64,000 bases of DNA from Strongylocentrotus purpuratus (Eukaryota > Echinodermata > Echinoidea > Camarodonta > Strongylocentrotidae), in NCBI RefSeq assembly GCF_000002235.5, contig NW_022145601.1:25400348-25464347 (forward strand). The letters run 5' to 3'. The position numbers were made by a program, and so were the translations under genes. The notes under the pieces are model-generated. The model did not search any database and was not told where the DNA came from. It saw only the letters and a list, made by a program, of their open reading frames with translations. Each line of letters begins with the position of its first letter. Positions within the stretch are counted from its first letter, which is position 1. Below, one piece after another: positions 32,355-43,975 of this stretch.

Positions 32355-32545
32355 GTAATTTTCCTAATTCCTATACAACCGGACTATGGACATGCTATGC
32401 GCAGTCAGAGAGGAGACCGAGAGAAACGACCGAAAAGGGACTGTTTGGTTTTGCCCATACCGTAATCGAGAACAACGAGATGTGGTAAGGTGGACGCTGT
32501 GCTTCAACCCCAGAACATCCAAGAAATTTCGCCTGTAGCACTCAA
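32355..32545 (+). pseudogene. Remnant of the block Y gene-like sequence, second part
   Basis: GGACATGCTATGCGCAGTC, GACCGAGAGAAACGACCG and GACGCTGTGCTTCAA-CCC match 47,036-47,200 in copy Y2. The frame is not open throughout. Confidence 0.65.
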
Positions 32546-32756
32546 ACAGTAACCCCGTGACCACACACAACATTTTCCGTGATTAGTTATACCGTTTCGG
32601 GATAGTTATACTGTTTCGCGATAGTTATACGATGAAATTGTGTGTGTGGACGCTTACTAACTATACGTCGTACCCCCTGTCCACACACAACATTTTCCGT
32701 GATTAGGCGTGATTAGCTATACCGTTTCGCGATAGTTCCCCTGTCCACACACAACA

Positions 32757-33150
32757 TTTTCCCCCGGCCCCCCCCCCCCCCCCACTCAGAGGTCGGAATG
32801 ACCGCATGCGTGTTGCCAAAATGTCCGGTAAAGGGGTACTTTTCGTGCGACAAAGTCCGGCCCGAGATTTGTAAAAAAAGGGGTGTATTTGACTTTTCAC
32901 CCGGAGATTTCTTTAAAAAGGGGGTGTTTTTCTTTTTCTTTCTCATCTCTTTGGACTCCTGAGAAATTATTCCGAATTTAGGGGGGTACATTGAGAAATT
33001 TTCCTGATTTAGGGGGGTCTCCAAGGAAAGAAAAGCCCGCGAAAGGGGGGTTCGGAAATGTTGGCAGTCCTCAGATAGGGGGTGCTTTCAAAAAGAGGGT
33101 ACGAGCATATGCGTACCCTAAATAACACTGAGTGGGGGGGGGGGGGCCGG
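32757..33150. mobile_element. G-rich repeat (type P)
   Basis: From a C run after CATTTTCCCCCGGC to GCGTACCCTAAATAACACTG followed by a G run and CCGGGCATTTTCC. It shares GGGGTCTCCAAGG, AATGTTGGCAGTCCT and TACCCTAAATAACACT with 57,700-58,150, and ACAAAGTCCGGCCCG with 48,545-48,750. It interrupts the CCACACACAAC family. Confidence 0.75.
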
Positions 33151-34130
33151 GCATTTTCCGTGATTAGGCGTGATTAGTTATACCGTTTGGCGATAGTGAT
33201 ACCGTTTCGCGATAGTTTTACGATGAAATTGTGTGTGTGGACGCTCACAAACGATACGTCGTATAACGAAACTAGTCTAACGAAACGCAGGTCAGCGTGT
33301 CCACACACAAAACAATTTATCCCGAAACTCTATAACGAAACGTCGTATAAAAAATCATAGTATAAATTTCAAAGTGTCCACACACAAGAAACTTCATATA
33401 AATAATCATCGTATAAATTCAAGGATGTCCATAAACAGAAGAAAGTAATCCTGAAACTCTACAGTCTGGTCTCCTTTCGCTCGAGGTCACGTTAAGCCCC
33501 GCCCAGTTAGTTACACTAGTTACACTCCCCCTGTCCACACACAACATTTTCGTGATTAGGCGTGATTCTTTATTGAGTTTCAGTTCGAAACGATGCCAAA
33601 ACCTGCGTTTCGTTAGACTAGTTTCGTTATACGACGTATCGTTAGTGAGCGTCCACACACACAATTTCATCGTAAAACTATCGCGAAACGGTATCACTAT
33701 CACGAAACGGTATAGCTAATCACGGAAAATGTTGGGTGTGGACAGGGGGAGTGTAACTAGTGTAACTAACTGGGCGGGGCTTAACGTGACCTCGAGCGAA
33801 AGGAGACCAGACCTCTTATACGACGTATCGTTAGTGAGCGTCCACACACACAATTTTATATTAAAACTATCGCGAAACGGTATCACTATCGCGAAACGGT
33901 ATACTAATCACGCCTAATCACGGAAAATGTTGTGTTTGGACAGGGGGGTATAATGAAACGTCGTATAACGAAACGATGCCCAAACCTGGGTTTCGTTATA
34001 CAACGTATTAATAATCACGCCTAATCACGGAATATGTTGTGTGTGGACGTAACTAGTATAACTAGTCGAACTAGAACGGTATAACTGGGCGGGGCTTAAC
34101 GTGACCTCGAGCGAAAGGAGACCTGACCTC

Positions 34131-34560
34131 TCATTTCCGCTTCCATTTCATGATCGCAGTAGCAAACTGCGCACCTATACACCGATACGGGCGAATTTTC
34201 ATGGATGTGAGCCCTCTACGTTTATCATTACACGCTGGGGGGCTTCTATCAGCTTGCGCTTTCATCTTGCATGCAACGATCATTGCTTTCTCACAGACAA
34301 ACCACTTATTATTCCTTGCCGCTTTCGGACATTTCAACTTCATTTTGTCTAAATTTATTTCATTTACGATGGATGAATGGGTAGATGATGTCCGTCATTG
34401 GCGAGTTTTGCGTGCGTTTTCGGCAATCGAAGTTTGGGAGACGCCGTTGTAACGGTGTCCCACATATTCATTATCGTGTATGTTAACATGCAGATGATTT
34501 TATTGAATTGAAGAGAGTGAGAGACGGAATGATTTAGAGTTAGAATATAAATAATTCAAG
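34131..34560. other. Unidentified insert with overlapping open frames
   Basis: A plus-strand frame (34,150-34,452, 100 codons, ending EVWETPL) and an opposite frame (34,131-34,343) overlap. Neither shows a known domain. It lies inside the nested cluster and may be transposon coding sequence. Confidence 0.25.
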
Positions 34561-35139
34561 GAATTTTAGCTAGCTGGAGCAGAGTTGTGAGTTCGATCTT
34601 ACGGTACGGAGGCACTCTCACCACACCGCCAGTATATGCGGGCCTAAGTACGAACGAGCTCTCGCTCATTCAACTTTCCCATTCAGGTGCTATCCAGAAG
34701 CCCCCCAGCTGCCCCCCAACTGTAGCGCCACTTACGGCGGCTTGCGTGGAAGGTCGCCCAAAGTGTATTTGTGTATACGATATTTCGCTGTAGAGTTTGA
34801 GGATTACTTTCCTCTGTGTGTGGACGTCCTGGAATTTATACGATGATTCTTTATACGACGTTTCGTTATAGAGTTTCGGATCAAAGAGGTCAACAAAGAG
34901 AAACACGTAAGCATCATCATCATCAAAAATTATCTTCGATAATGATCGAACTACAAGATGATGTATCACTCACAGCAGCTGCAGAGATGTAGAGTTGCTG
35001 TTGAAAATGTTTTTAGTCATTCTTTTCGCCGTCTAAAACAAACAATTCTTTTCTTTATATCAATTTTGAATCTTGGGTTTGTTAAACGATGAAGTTACGG
35101 ATTGCATGCCTTATTAGAATTGCATGAGACGGGGTTTCT

Positions 35140-35418
35140 CTACAAATAGTTCTTGACGGTCACCTGGAATTGGAGAAATTCCAACTGACGCTTCGTCATC
35201 CACTCTTCTTGTATATTAAATGTGAAATCAGTGTCAACAGTTACTGCAAAGGCATCATGGCTGTCTGAAAGCTCGTTGCACAGCTGCAGGTACTCTTCAA
35301 ATAAGTCGCTCACCTCTGATGAAGGCCTTTTCTCATCTATATGGAATTGGATTGCCTTCTCTTTCCTCGCGAGCTTGGCTTGGGCAGTCCTCCTCTTTGC
35401 TCTCAGTTCCTGACTCAT
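35140..35418 (-). CDS. Small charged helical protein, family member 2
   Basis: A frame of 92 codons from an ATG at 35,418 (MSQELRAKRRTAQAKLARKE) to a stop just after VKNYL. It keeps EKAIQFHIDEKRPSSEVSDL at residues 21-40, FEEYLQLCNELSDSH next, and the W of EEWMTKRQLEFLQF near 72. It is shorter at the C terminus than members 3 and 4. It is nearly identical to member 3 over the central part, as expected for block Y copies. The 5' flank is conserved for about 600 bases and carries CCAAT and TATA boxes at the right spacing (36,008-36,048), so it may be expressed, with a long 5' leader or a leader intron. Function not recognised; cytosolic or nuclear location is likely since no signal peptide or membrane segment is seen. 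Confidence 0.6.
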   Translation of the reverse strand: MSQELRAKRRTAQAKLARKEKAIQFHIDEKRPSSEVSDLFEEYLQLCNELSDSHDAFAVTVDTDFTFNIQEEWMTKRQLEFLQFQVTVKNYL

Positions 35419-36007
35419 CTTCTCCAGATCCCTGGTCAGCTTTAGATATTAAATTGATAGATGCACAGAAAGAAGAAGTTCTAACTCGAGTATGTCCCGT
35501 TGTATATCGGATAGTCCTCGATGAATCAGACGTTTTTCTCAATCTGCATACAATTAAAAGGATGAACAATCCTTAGAATCGTTGTCTTGCGATTGCATAA
35601 TAATTTGATAAACCAATGACATCATTCTGCTATCGTGTAAATGTACACCTTATTAATTCACTTGATATGTCAAATGAATATTTTCAATTAAGATTGAATA
35701 TTCATTCCCAAATTCATCTCGTGTAATGCCTGGTCAATATTTGTTCTGAGTAAAACTTATTTGAAAACCTGTCCTCTATCTATTTCAACTGCAATACAAT
35801 CACGAGCTCAACTCCATGTATGCCTCTTGTCGCCATTAAGGACGCGTGGCGCTTCATGTTTTTGCCCGACATAGCGCCAGGGATAGTTCATTTTAAACAT
35901 ATAGCCACACAGCTTTTTGATGAATAGAACATTGCACACCATGCATTATGTCGTTGAAGAAGTGCTGCCAGAGCATTCCCCGGCTGGAGAAAGTAGCGCA
36001 CAGATTG

Positions 36008-36048
36008 CTATATAGAATGGGTAGAAGAATATCTGCAATCTGATTGGT
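36008..36048 (-). promoter_or_regulatory. CCAAT and TATA boxes upstream of member 2
   Basis: Read on the minus strand, ACCAAT at 36,048-36,043 is followed about 30 bases later by CTATATAG at 36,015-36,008. The same pair is found in the same place at the 51.8-kb copy. Confidence 0.5.
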
Positions 36049-36459
36049 CAATTACCGTTATAATTATATGCGACATCGGAAATGATTGTGTGTGGGCGTC
36101 TATGTGTAGGCTTCGTCATTGTTTTGTGTTTTAATTTGGGGAGGGGGGGGGTATTACGATAATATTTATTCATTCAAAATGCCCCCCCCCCCCGGGTCAG
36201 GCTACATTCCGTTTAAAGGAAACCGCATCCCAAGAAATAACTTTATTTATTCCGAGATATTTTTTGTATTTGCCCAATAATCAACAAGATTTCCCATCAA
36301 AGCGTACGAGAGAAGCATACACCAAGAATAATGTACAGTTTCTCAGCATGATATGGGCATAGCCATTTCCTTGAGTACGTGACGTACTAAGCGAAGTCGT
36401 TTATCAAGTAAATGTATTCAAAATTTATGGATGCTTCCTACCCAGGTTTGTGTGGTAGG

Positions 36460-36553
36460 CAGGCGCGTACGCAGGATTTTTTCAAGGGGGGGGTTTTAAC
36501 ATTTATAAATCGGTCCGAAAATTTCGCAACGACTCAGCCAGCCGCTGAATAAG

Positions 36554-36603
<50 letters not shown>

Positions 36604-36711
36604 AAGAGGACACTTTTTTTTTTTTTTTTGGTCTCGAAATTTGCAAATTTGAAATTTTGCTCCGTTGGGGGGGGGGGGTAAGGTCACCTTTTTTAGGTCG
36701 GCCATGGGAAT

Positions 36712-36746
<35 letters not shown>

Positions 36747-36896
36747 TAAAAAAAAATAAAAAATAAAAAAAAAATCCAAAAGGGGGGGGGGGGGGGGGGT
36801 TTTAGGTTTTTTTTAGGGGGGTTTACACACAAAAAATTTCCAAAGGGGGGGGTTTAACCCCCCAAACCCCCCCCCCCCCCCCTGCGTACGCACCTG
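36460..36896. mobile_element. hAT-like element, 437 bp, perfect TSD
   Basis: Ends CAGGCGCGTACGCAGGAT and CTGCGTACGCACCTG with an exact 8-bp TSD GTGGTAGG at 36,452-36,459 and 36,897-36,904. It holds a G run of over 40, the ATTCAGCGGCTGG complement, and long T and A runs. The block V partner lacks it. Confidence 0.95.
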
Positions 36897-36904
36897 GTGG
36901 TAGG

Positions 36905-37130
36905 AATAATAGTATTTCAATAGTCAGAACGCAAAATGCATATTATATTAAGTGGTGTTAGGTAGGTCAAGCCATAATGTTTGTCCTACCTGGCAAAAAC
37001 TAATGTACGCAGTTCGGATTCTGTCAATTGAAATACTTTTATCTTTATCAGGTGAATGAAATAATTTGTATTGAGGCACTTCACAAAGACGTATGCATTT
37101 AATTTGGTGACATTGCGAAAATGGCCTATT
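36905..37130. mobile_element. Hairpin MITE (family M), left end deleted
   Basis: Matches the element at 59,228-59,540 from AGGAATAATAGTATTTCAAT onward to CGAAAATGGCCTATT. The first 80 or so bases are gone and the hAT-like element sits at the junction. Confidence 0.85.
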
Positions 37131-37534
37131 AAATTCAAGGTTAATTAAAATATATATTCGCAGCCGTTGGTGGCTGATTTGCGATATAGTTCACAGATAA
37201 AAACACGCAAAGTTACAAAATAAACATATCAATTACAATGAACAAAGATTGACATAAATTTAAAAACAAAATAGAAATTAAGAGTACAGAATTACAGTTG
37301 AAAATAATTGTAGTTTAGGGAATTAATCACCTAAATAAAAGAAATAGAAAATAATTTCTTTCCCACCTTGCCTCGTAGATACACCTGTTGAGTACCGACA
37401 CTTGGAACATAATTATATCAGTATATCACAAGTAGTAGTTCAAATATTGCACAGCACCCGTAGAAAGAATATGTAAGACCATGTACAAATTAATGACGAT
37501 TCTTTGCGAATTAAGTAAGGAAGAATAAACTTAG
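37131..37534. other. Block V non-coding sequence
   Basis: AT-rich, conserved with 59,541-59,939; nothing recognised. Confidence 0.5.
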
Positions 37535-37735
37535 TGGCCCGAATTCACAAAGGATTTTTGTCGACAAGCCTTGGTTTTCGTACGTTATATGACGCGTTTT
37601 ACGCGTTTTTTACAAACCTGGTTTGTAAAGAACAAAAGGAGGTTTGGCGAAACAAAAGGAGGTTTGGCGAAACAAAAGGAGGTTTGAGCTCAAACCTTGG
37701 TCTGAGCTCAAACCTTGCTTTGTGAATTCGGGCCA
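37535..37735. mobile_element. MITE with TGGCCCGAATTCACAAAG ends
   Basis: The right end CTTTGTGAATTCGGGCCA is the exact complement. Inside, GGAGGTTTGGCGAAACAAAA occurs three times, against two in the block V copy at 59,940-60,120. The GGCCCG-ATTC start resembles the 3.6-kb palindrome. Confidence 0.9.
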
Positions 37736-38035
37736 TAACCTCTATAAAGTAATAAGGCCTCAGAACCGAGTAGAGGATCAAGCGAAGAAATAGGACAATA
37801 ATTAAGATGAAGCTGAATTAGCTATGCTACATAGTAGTAGGAGACCAGCCTGTAGGTCCCGTGGCCAATCTCGGGGAACAAAGGTTTGAAAGTGTTTTGT
37901 GTTCCCTGATGAATACCGAACAATTTTGACTTGGGCTGCCCCTTGAAAATCCCAGGCATTTTCGTGAGGGGTCAACAAAGGTCATACAGGGTAGAAATTC
38001 AAATATATTCCAATCTTGTCGATATGCATTTCAAA

Positions 38036-38330
38036 CTACTCGTCTGGTCATGAGGATTGAAAAAATGTATAGTTTGCTAAACCTCCGACCTTAAATGAGG
38101 GCGCTATGGTCAAAAACATTGAAAGGTCAACACACTTTTGACTGGTGGTCAAATTCACCAACACGGTTAACCTTATCAAATTTCATATCAAATTACTCGT
38201 CTGGTCATAAGGATTACAAAAATGTATAGTTTGTTATACCTCTGACCTTAAGTGAGGGCGCTATGGTCAAAAAGGTCAATGCACTTTAGACTGGTGGTCA
38301 AATTCACCAACACATTTAACATCGTCCGAT
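38036..38330. repeat. Two tandem units of about 155 bp
   Basis: ACTCGTCTGGTCAT-AGGATT, GAGGGCGCTATGGTCAAAAA and GACTGGTGGTCAAATTCACC occur twice, about 155 bases apart. The same pair is in block V copy 2 (60,423-60,705). Confidence 0.85.
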
Positions 38331-38562
38331 TCTAATGATTTTAGTGTCTAATAATATGTTTTCTGACATAACAAATTCAACTAAGCAACTTTTAAAACCA
38401 AAAGTGGTTGCCATAACCTTGAAATTTCCCTCAAACCCATGGATAAGAAGTTATATGTTTGTCACCGAAACGGCAGCCATTTTGAATGTACATGGTCAAG
38501 ATAAGTACTTTTAATTTTGAAAGTTGTATAGTTGAATTTGCCGTGTCAGAAAACATATTATA
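38331..38562. mobile_element. MITE with TTTTAGTGTCT ends, right end deleted
   Basis: The left arm GATTTTAGTGTCTAATAATA followed by TGTTTTCTGACA is mirrored by TGTCAGAAAACATATTATA, where the copy stops. The complete form is at 60,719-60,965. Confidence 0.8.
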
Positions 38563-39144
38563 AAATGGGGATTTGCCTCTTTGTCTGCATTTTAATTGCA
38601 AAAAAGCGATATGTATCGTATCTGTAGAAAAAAAAAACAGTTGCTTAACTTTTATGTTGACATGTTTTGTTTTTGGGCGGAATTGAAATATATTCATATG
38701 TTTATAGTAACAGATATTGAAAATGAAATGATTTGTATAATAGCAATATCAAAAATAAGAACGAGTTATTGTATTTTTCAAAGTGGATAAGAAAAAATAT
38801 TCTTAAAGTCAAACAAGTCTTAGTGGCTTGTAAGAAGGTTTCGCTTTTTTGGAAGATTGTATCCAAATTAATCGATACTTTGTTTAATTTTAAAATCTTT
38901 TTGTACGAAAACATTATTTTAATAGGTCATGAAATAGAGAGAAGAGAAATGAATCTTGTAAATATTATTTTATACTTTGCTCAGTTTATTATCTATAGAA
39001 ACTATATTAGAGAATGTTTTGGAAGTGAAAAGCACAGGATACATGCTATATATTTGATAGAAGAATTAAAGGTAGAAATTCGCACCTATCTCAATAAAAG
39101 AATTTCCGTTTCGGTTAAATAAAATTTGGAGGGGACTATTAGGC

Positions 39145-39190
<46 letters not shown>
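38563..39190 (+). mobile_element. LINE 3' fragment (Tx1/L1-like) with ATT tail
   Basis: A 3' end of a LINE: the C-terminal part of the polyprotein, a stop, a short 3' UTR with ATAAAATTTGGAGGGGACTA, and an (ATT)n tail of about 18 units. In the frame 38,733-39,122 the pattern FKIFLYENIILIGHE, then NIILYFAQFIIYRNY, and a final IEELKVEIRTYLNKR is the usual C-terminal helix region of L1/Tx1-type proteins. A one-base difference near 38,725 from copy 2 breaks the frame upstream. No RT domain remains. Its 3' end is shared with the SINE at 3.7 kb. Confidence 0.75.
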
Positions 39191-39202
<12 letters not shown>

Positions 39203-40404
39203 AGAAATGTAATCAAAAGAAATTCGATACAAACGAAGTAACACATTTTTGTCTTTAATTTAGTTAGTGATTATGTCACATTAGTTTCATTTTTTTTTTA
39301 TGATATGTTACAATTGCATGAATTCTGTATATAAACACTGTTTTAAATAGCTGTTATTTTATGATATGAACAAATAAAGTCCCTCGAAAGAGGATAAATA
39401 AAAGGAAAAACCTCTCTCTCTGCCTGTCTGTTTACGATTTATATGCTTATAAATTATTTAGATATGAGATTAGATAAAATGAATGTCATTGCAATGACTT
39501 ACATAACACAATACAAAGACCAATGATAATAAATGATAATAAAGATTTTTAATTTAATTGTTATTCAAATATTAGACGACTTAAATATTTTTAAAACACA
39601 TTCTATAAATATATCACTAGAAAAGAAATGTTCATATAATATTAAATACTGTAAACGACTTTTGATGCAAAAAATAAAAATGTAAGGAAACCAAAAATCC
39701 TCATAATTGTGGTACTATAGGACTGCAAATAAAGCGCAAGCTACATTCTAGTTGTAATTTTTTCCCGAAAGGCTATGATATATCACATAAATTAGTTAGT
39801 TTGACCCCTCCCCCTCCCCTCTCCAATAGTACCTGCTGTCACTAAGAAGCACAAGACTATACAATGCGTCCCAGAAAAAAAAACGAAACCTAGAATTATC
39901 GATGTTGTATTATAATTTGATCACACTTATAATTAATAAATGACACATATTTGTAAAGCTTAGATCCCCTCTTTCATTTGATGCCACTCATATTTCACGC
40001 AGGAGTGATTAAAAATAATTTAAAGAGAGATTTTTGATGAAATATGCACTGATCACATTTTGGTCATATAACATCGATCAATTATATGAACATCAATAGC
40101 AACCAATAATGTATTAATCTAAAAAGAACTATACAATTAGAAGTTCAGATTGAGTATTAGTCTCTATAATGTAAAAATGTTAGTGGTGTGATGTATACAA
40201 AATTGAAACTAGATTCTCAATGAGTTATTTTCTCTAAAACGTGCAAGATCTCGGTTGAATATCGAGCATTTTTGTATCATCATCATCATCGTCGTCATTA
40301 TAATTATTAAACCGAAAGCGAGTAGTCTCTGAAATCGACGATTGTTCCGCACAGACTTCATCTTAGTCCGGTAGACGGTACCATGTACCATGTACCATGT
40401 ACAT
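39191..40404. other. Block V non-coding sequence
   Basis: AT-rich and conserved with 61,753-62,953. It includes a short CT-rich run near 39,410, and GTACCATGTACCATGTACCA near 40,378. No gene recognised. Confidence 0.5.
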
Positions 40405-41355
40405 GACCTGGCAAAGTTGATAAGTTCAAGGTGTTTTTGTTGATTTTGTTCTAGATGGGTTTAGAAGTAAATTCAGCTTGGTTGCCAGCTTGGCAACCTT
40501 TGGCAACTTTTTTAATAGCCAAATTAGCATAATCATCTAATTATCATATGTGCAATATGTAATAATGTTGCTATCAATCCAAGAAGCCTGAAAACATGGA
40601 TAATACGACTTTTCAAGGGTTTTTTATGACAAGGAATTAATTTATGACACCAATTATTATTTTTAAGTAATGCAATTGTCTTAAATAGCATAATTAGCAT
40701 AATATGTACAATATATGGACTTCGTTGTCATTGTTTATCTATAAAGCCTAAAAATGGTGCAATGCAACATTGTAAATCGCTTTTGAAAGATTAATCATTA
40801 ATTCATGAGAAGATATTCCATGTATATGTAGTATAATTAGCCTAATTAGCATACGCATCTAATTAGCATATATGTGCAGTATGTAATAATGTTGCTAATC
40901 TTAATCCAGGAAGCCTGAAAACATGGATAATGTTACTTTTCAAGGGTTTTCTATGACGAGGTTTTCGTTTATGACACCAGTATTTATTTTTGAGTAATGC
41001 AATTGTCTTAACTAGCATGATGAGCTAATTAGCATATGTTTGATATATGGACTTTATTGTCATTGTTTATCTATAAAGCCTAAATATGGTGCAATGCAAC
41101 ATTGAAAATTACCTTTTGAAAGACTACACATTAATTCATTAGAAGATATTCCTTGTTTTCAGGCTTCCTGGATTGAGATTAGCAACATTATTACATATTG
41201 CACATAAATTATGCTAATTAGATGATTATGCTAATTTGGCTATTAAAAAAGTTGCCCAAGGTTGCCAAGCTGGCAACCAAGCTGAATTTACTTCAATACC
41301 CATCTAGAACACAATTCAACAAACAAAACTTGTACTTATCAACTTTTCCAGGTCT
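40405..41355. mobile_element. Palindromic element of 0.95 kb
   Basis: GACCTGGCAAAGTTGATAAG at the left is mirrored by CTTATCAACTTTTCCAGGTC at the right; the arms match for about 190 bases (GTTCTAGATGGGT, AATTCAGCTTGGTTGCC, AGCCAAATTAGCATAATCAT). Inside, a segment starting at CAAGAAGCCTGAAAACATGG is repeated after about 328 bases. Copy 2 (62,954-63,392) has one inner unit and is cut off at the right by another element. Confidence 0.85.
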
Positions 41356-43254
41356 GAAAAACTTCTACAGGACTATCTGGCTACATTGTGTGAGGGGAAG
41401 GCTGACAAATGTCATTTTTATCAAAAAATTCCCCATAACAGATGGTTATTTCTTCATAGCTCATAGCCTAGCTTATTGACAAGAAGATTACAATGGAGCC
41501 ACATATAAATATGTGATTGCATATCTGAATCTTATCATTATGATAATAATCTAGATATCAGTGTCTATTTATCCCAGATATATTCAGGTTTGGTACATTA
41601 TATCAACGAGCATCAGTCAAATAGAAGATATTTCTAGATCTGAAATAATAATATTAATGATGATGATAATGATGAAGATGACAATAATAATAGTAATAAT
41701 AAGTCATGAGTAATCCACTTTATACATTAGAAAGACTTTAACATGTATGTCCACAATTATATCAATTTTCACAACTGCGCAATTAGCGTCAATTTTGACA
41801 TACATGGCGCATTACATAATAAATGTTCACTATTATTATCATTATTTTTTATTCTGACACCAACAGATTCATCTTTAAATTTAAATATCTGTAAATTTAG
41901 ATATTTTACCATTATTTAATCTTTTAGATAAATGTACAAGATAATGGGGCTAGACCAATTAGGGCAGTGGCAGATCATAGATCATGATGCTGGTACCCCC
42001 CCCCCTCCCCTCCTCCAGAGCTTCCATTTGCAACTACCCCCCCCCCCACCCCTTTTAAAAAAAAAAATATTTCCACTCGGTCAGTTATCAGTGTTTCTAC
42101 TTTATATCACTGACAGGACCTACCTGTATTTTGGTTGTATCGGATTTGTCAATACATAAACGCAAATACAGTGTTTGTGAGATAAGAATGTAAATTTACG
42201 AGCCAAGTAAAATATTTTGGTGGAAAAAAATAGGAATTAAGGCCTGTATTTTAAAAGGGTTTGATGGCTACCCTCTTTATCAAGATAAAAATAATGACTA
42301 TGAGTATGACTCCTTTCGTGAGATTTATGCTGTTCACAATTTTACATGTATTTGAACTACGTACAGTTTAAACGCACTCACAAATACCTTGAATGTTCTC
42401 ACTACTTCAGCTCCTAAACATTATATTTTAACTCAAGATTTCAACGTTATACATTTGCTAAATTGCATTGGAAGCAAACTGATTGATACTTACATCTTTA
42501 GCAGGATATACGCGATACGGTTGAACACAAATGATCCTTTCGTAGAGACATTTGATGATTTGAGACACTAAAACTATGCATCAAAATGGTGGACAAACAT
42601 GACTTCATGTGGTTCTGACCTATGTCGTACGTGACCTCCGTTTTCCGCACAGGCACGCGGTCTTGGATAATAATGATGCTATATCCTGCATCAAAAAGGT
42701 ATTGGTTTCTAATTGATTAAAAGTGTGTCACATGATAAGATCACCGCGAAAATGTGCACAAATTTCAAGTGAAGTGTATAGACTACTATGATAAAATCAG
42801 TTTTTTGAAAAATTCCTCATTTGCATTGTATATGGTAATTTATGCAAATAAGGGCATACAAATCACATTTTTACCCTTTAATCGTATATTATTCATATTT
42901 AAGCATCCATTTTTACTACATATATTCGTTAGCCTATTTGGAAGGATAATACGACAAAAAATTTGAAGAGCCAGCTTATTCCTTATGTTATCTCTTGTTT
43001 TGATAATTTCTTATGTATTTTATTGTTTTTGTTGTTTTATTTCATTTCTAACTAGAATTCAACTATTTTGACTACTTATAAACAACCACCTAAACTTTAA
43101 ACAAAACCCAATAACCAATGTTTGATCTATTTTTAGGGAAAATGACATTTCCATATGTTTTGTACACAAATCACGAAAATGAGCGATTTTCGGGCCGACA
43201 TGCAAAGACTAAATGTCACGTGACCTTGTAACTGTAGTTCCGATTTAAAAAAAA
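41356..43254. other. Mostly unassigned sequence
   Basis: A GAT/AAT microsatellite lies at 41,640-41,705. A C-rich stretch after CAGTGGCAGATCATAGATCA (about 41,967-42,060) may be a hAT-like remnant. The short frames here have no domain. Confidence 0.4.
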
Positions 43255-43380
43255 AAAAGTATAAATCTGTGTTTTTCAGTCTCTCTGTCGGACCATCAGT
43301 CTCAATTTCATCCTCAACCCCGCCCCCCCCCCCCTGCTTCCCCTTTCCTACATGTAGCTTTATTGGCCCATCAAAATCTA
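43255..43380. repeat. Direct copy of 7,965-8,080
   Basis: See the partner entry. It leads straight into a CT microsatellite here. Confidence 0.75.
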
Positions 43381-43448
43381 ACTCTCTCTCTCTCTCTCTC
43401 TCTATTATATCTATCTCTTAAAATACATTTCTCCCTTCTACTCAGTGC

Positions 43449-43488
<40 letters not shown>

Positions 43489-43526
43489 CTTCCTTCCTCC
43501 ATTTCTCCTTTCTACTCATTGCCCCA

Positions 43527-43569
<43 letters not shown>

Positions 43570-43696
43570 CCATCTCTTCCTCCATCTATTTCTCCCTTCT
43601 ACTCATTGCCCATCTCTCTCTCTCTCTCTCTCTCTCTCTTTGTATATACATATATATCTATCTCTTCCTTCATCCAATTCCCCCTGTACTCATTGC

Positions 43697-43731
<35 letters not shown>

Positions 43732-43975
43732 TATATACATATATATCTATCTCTTCCTCCATCCATTTCTCCCTTCTACTCATTGCCCATCTCTCTCTCT
43801 CTCTCTCTCTCTCTTTGTATATACATATATATCTATCTCTCCCTTCATCCATTTCTCCCTTTTACTCATTGCCTCTCTCTATATAATATATATATATATA
43901 TATCTTCCTTCATCCAATGTCCCCTGTACTCATTGCCCATCTCTTTCTCTTTCTCATGTTTTTCATTCTCTGCCC
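43381..43975. repeat. CT/TA-rich minisatellite, about 6 units of 80-95 bp
   Basis: Each unit has a (CT)n run, TTGTATATACATATATATCTAT or a (TA)n run, CTTCCTCCATCCATTTCTCC and CTTCTACTCATTGCCCA. The long plus-strand open frames here come from this repeat. Confidence 0.9.

Larger units (their letters stand above)
32555..34870. mobile_element. Nested cluster of CCACACACAACATTTTC elements
   Basis: Sequence words CTGTCCACACACAACATTTT, GTGATTAGGCGTGATTAG, TATACCGTTTCGCGATAGT and GTGTGTGGACGCTCAC recur many times in both orientations (for example 32,556, 32,677, 32,740 and 33,536 forward; 33,725, 33,927 and 34,030 reverse). The outer parts are ACTCTATAACGAAACGTCG on the left (33,325) and its complement on the right (34,845). 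An inner palindrome is formed by GCCCCGCCCAGTTAGTTACA at 33,495 and its complement at 33,765, and by a further copy near 34,085. This looks like repeated insertion of one MITE family into itself. Confidence 0.7.
29100..36060. repeat. Duplication block Y, copy 1
   Basis: Matches 44,795-47,788 in order: AATACATTATTATTAATGTA, the hairpin MITE, GATGGGGTGTGGGCCGGC, GAGGGCATTCTGTGGTCGAT, GGAAGGACGCGC, GGACATGCT-GCGCAGTC, GAAACACGTA-GCATCATC and the small gene. Copy 1 has grown by insertions at 30,747-32,355 and 32,555-34,870; copy 2 has one at 45,911-46,678. Confidence 0.85.
36063..41160. repeat. Duplication block V, copy 1
   Basis: Direct copy of 58,826-63,390, mostly above 95 per cent alike by eye. 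Differences include the hAT-like insertion at 36,460, loss of the left part of the family M MITE, a deletion of about 190 bases near 38,562, one extra 20-bp unit in the MITE at 37,535, a longer ATT run and an extra 328-bp unit near 40.6-40.9 kb. Confidence 0.95.
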
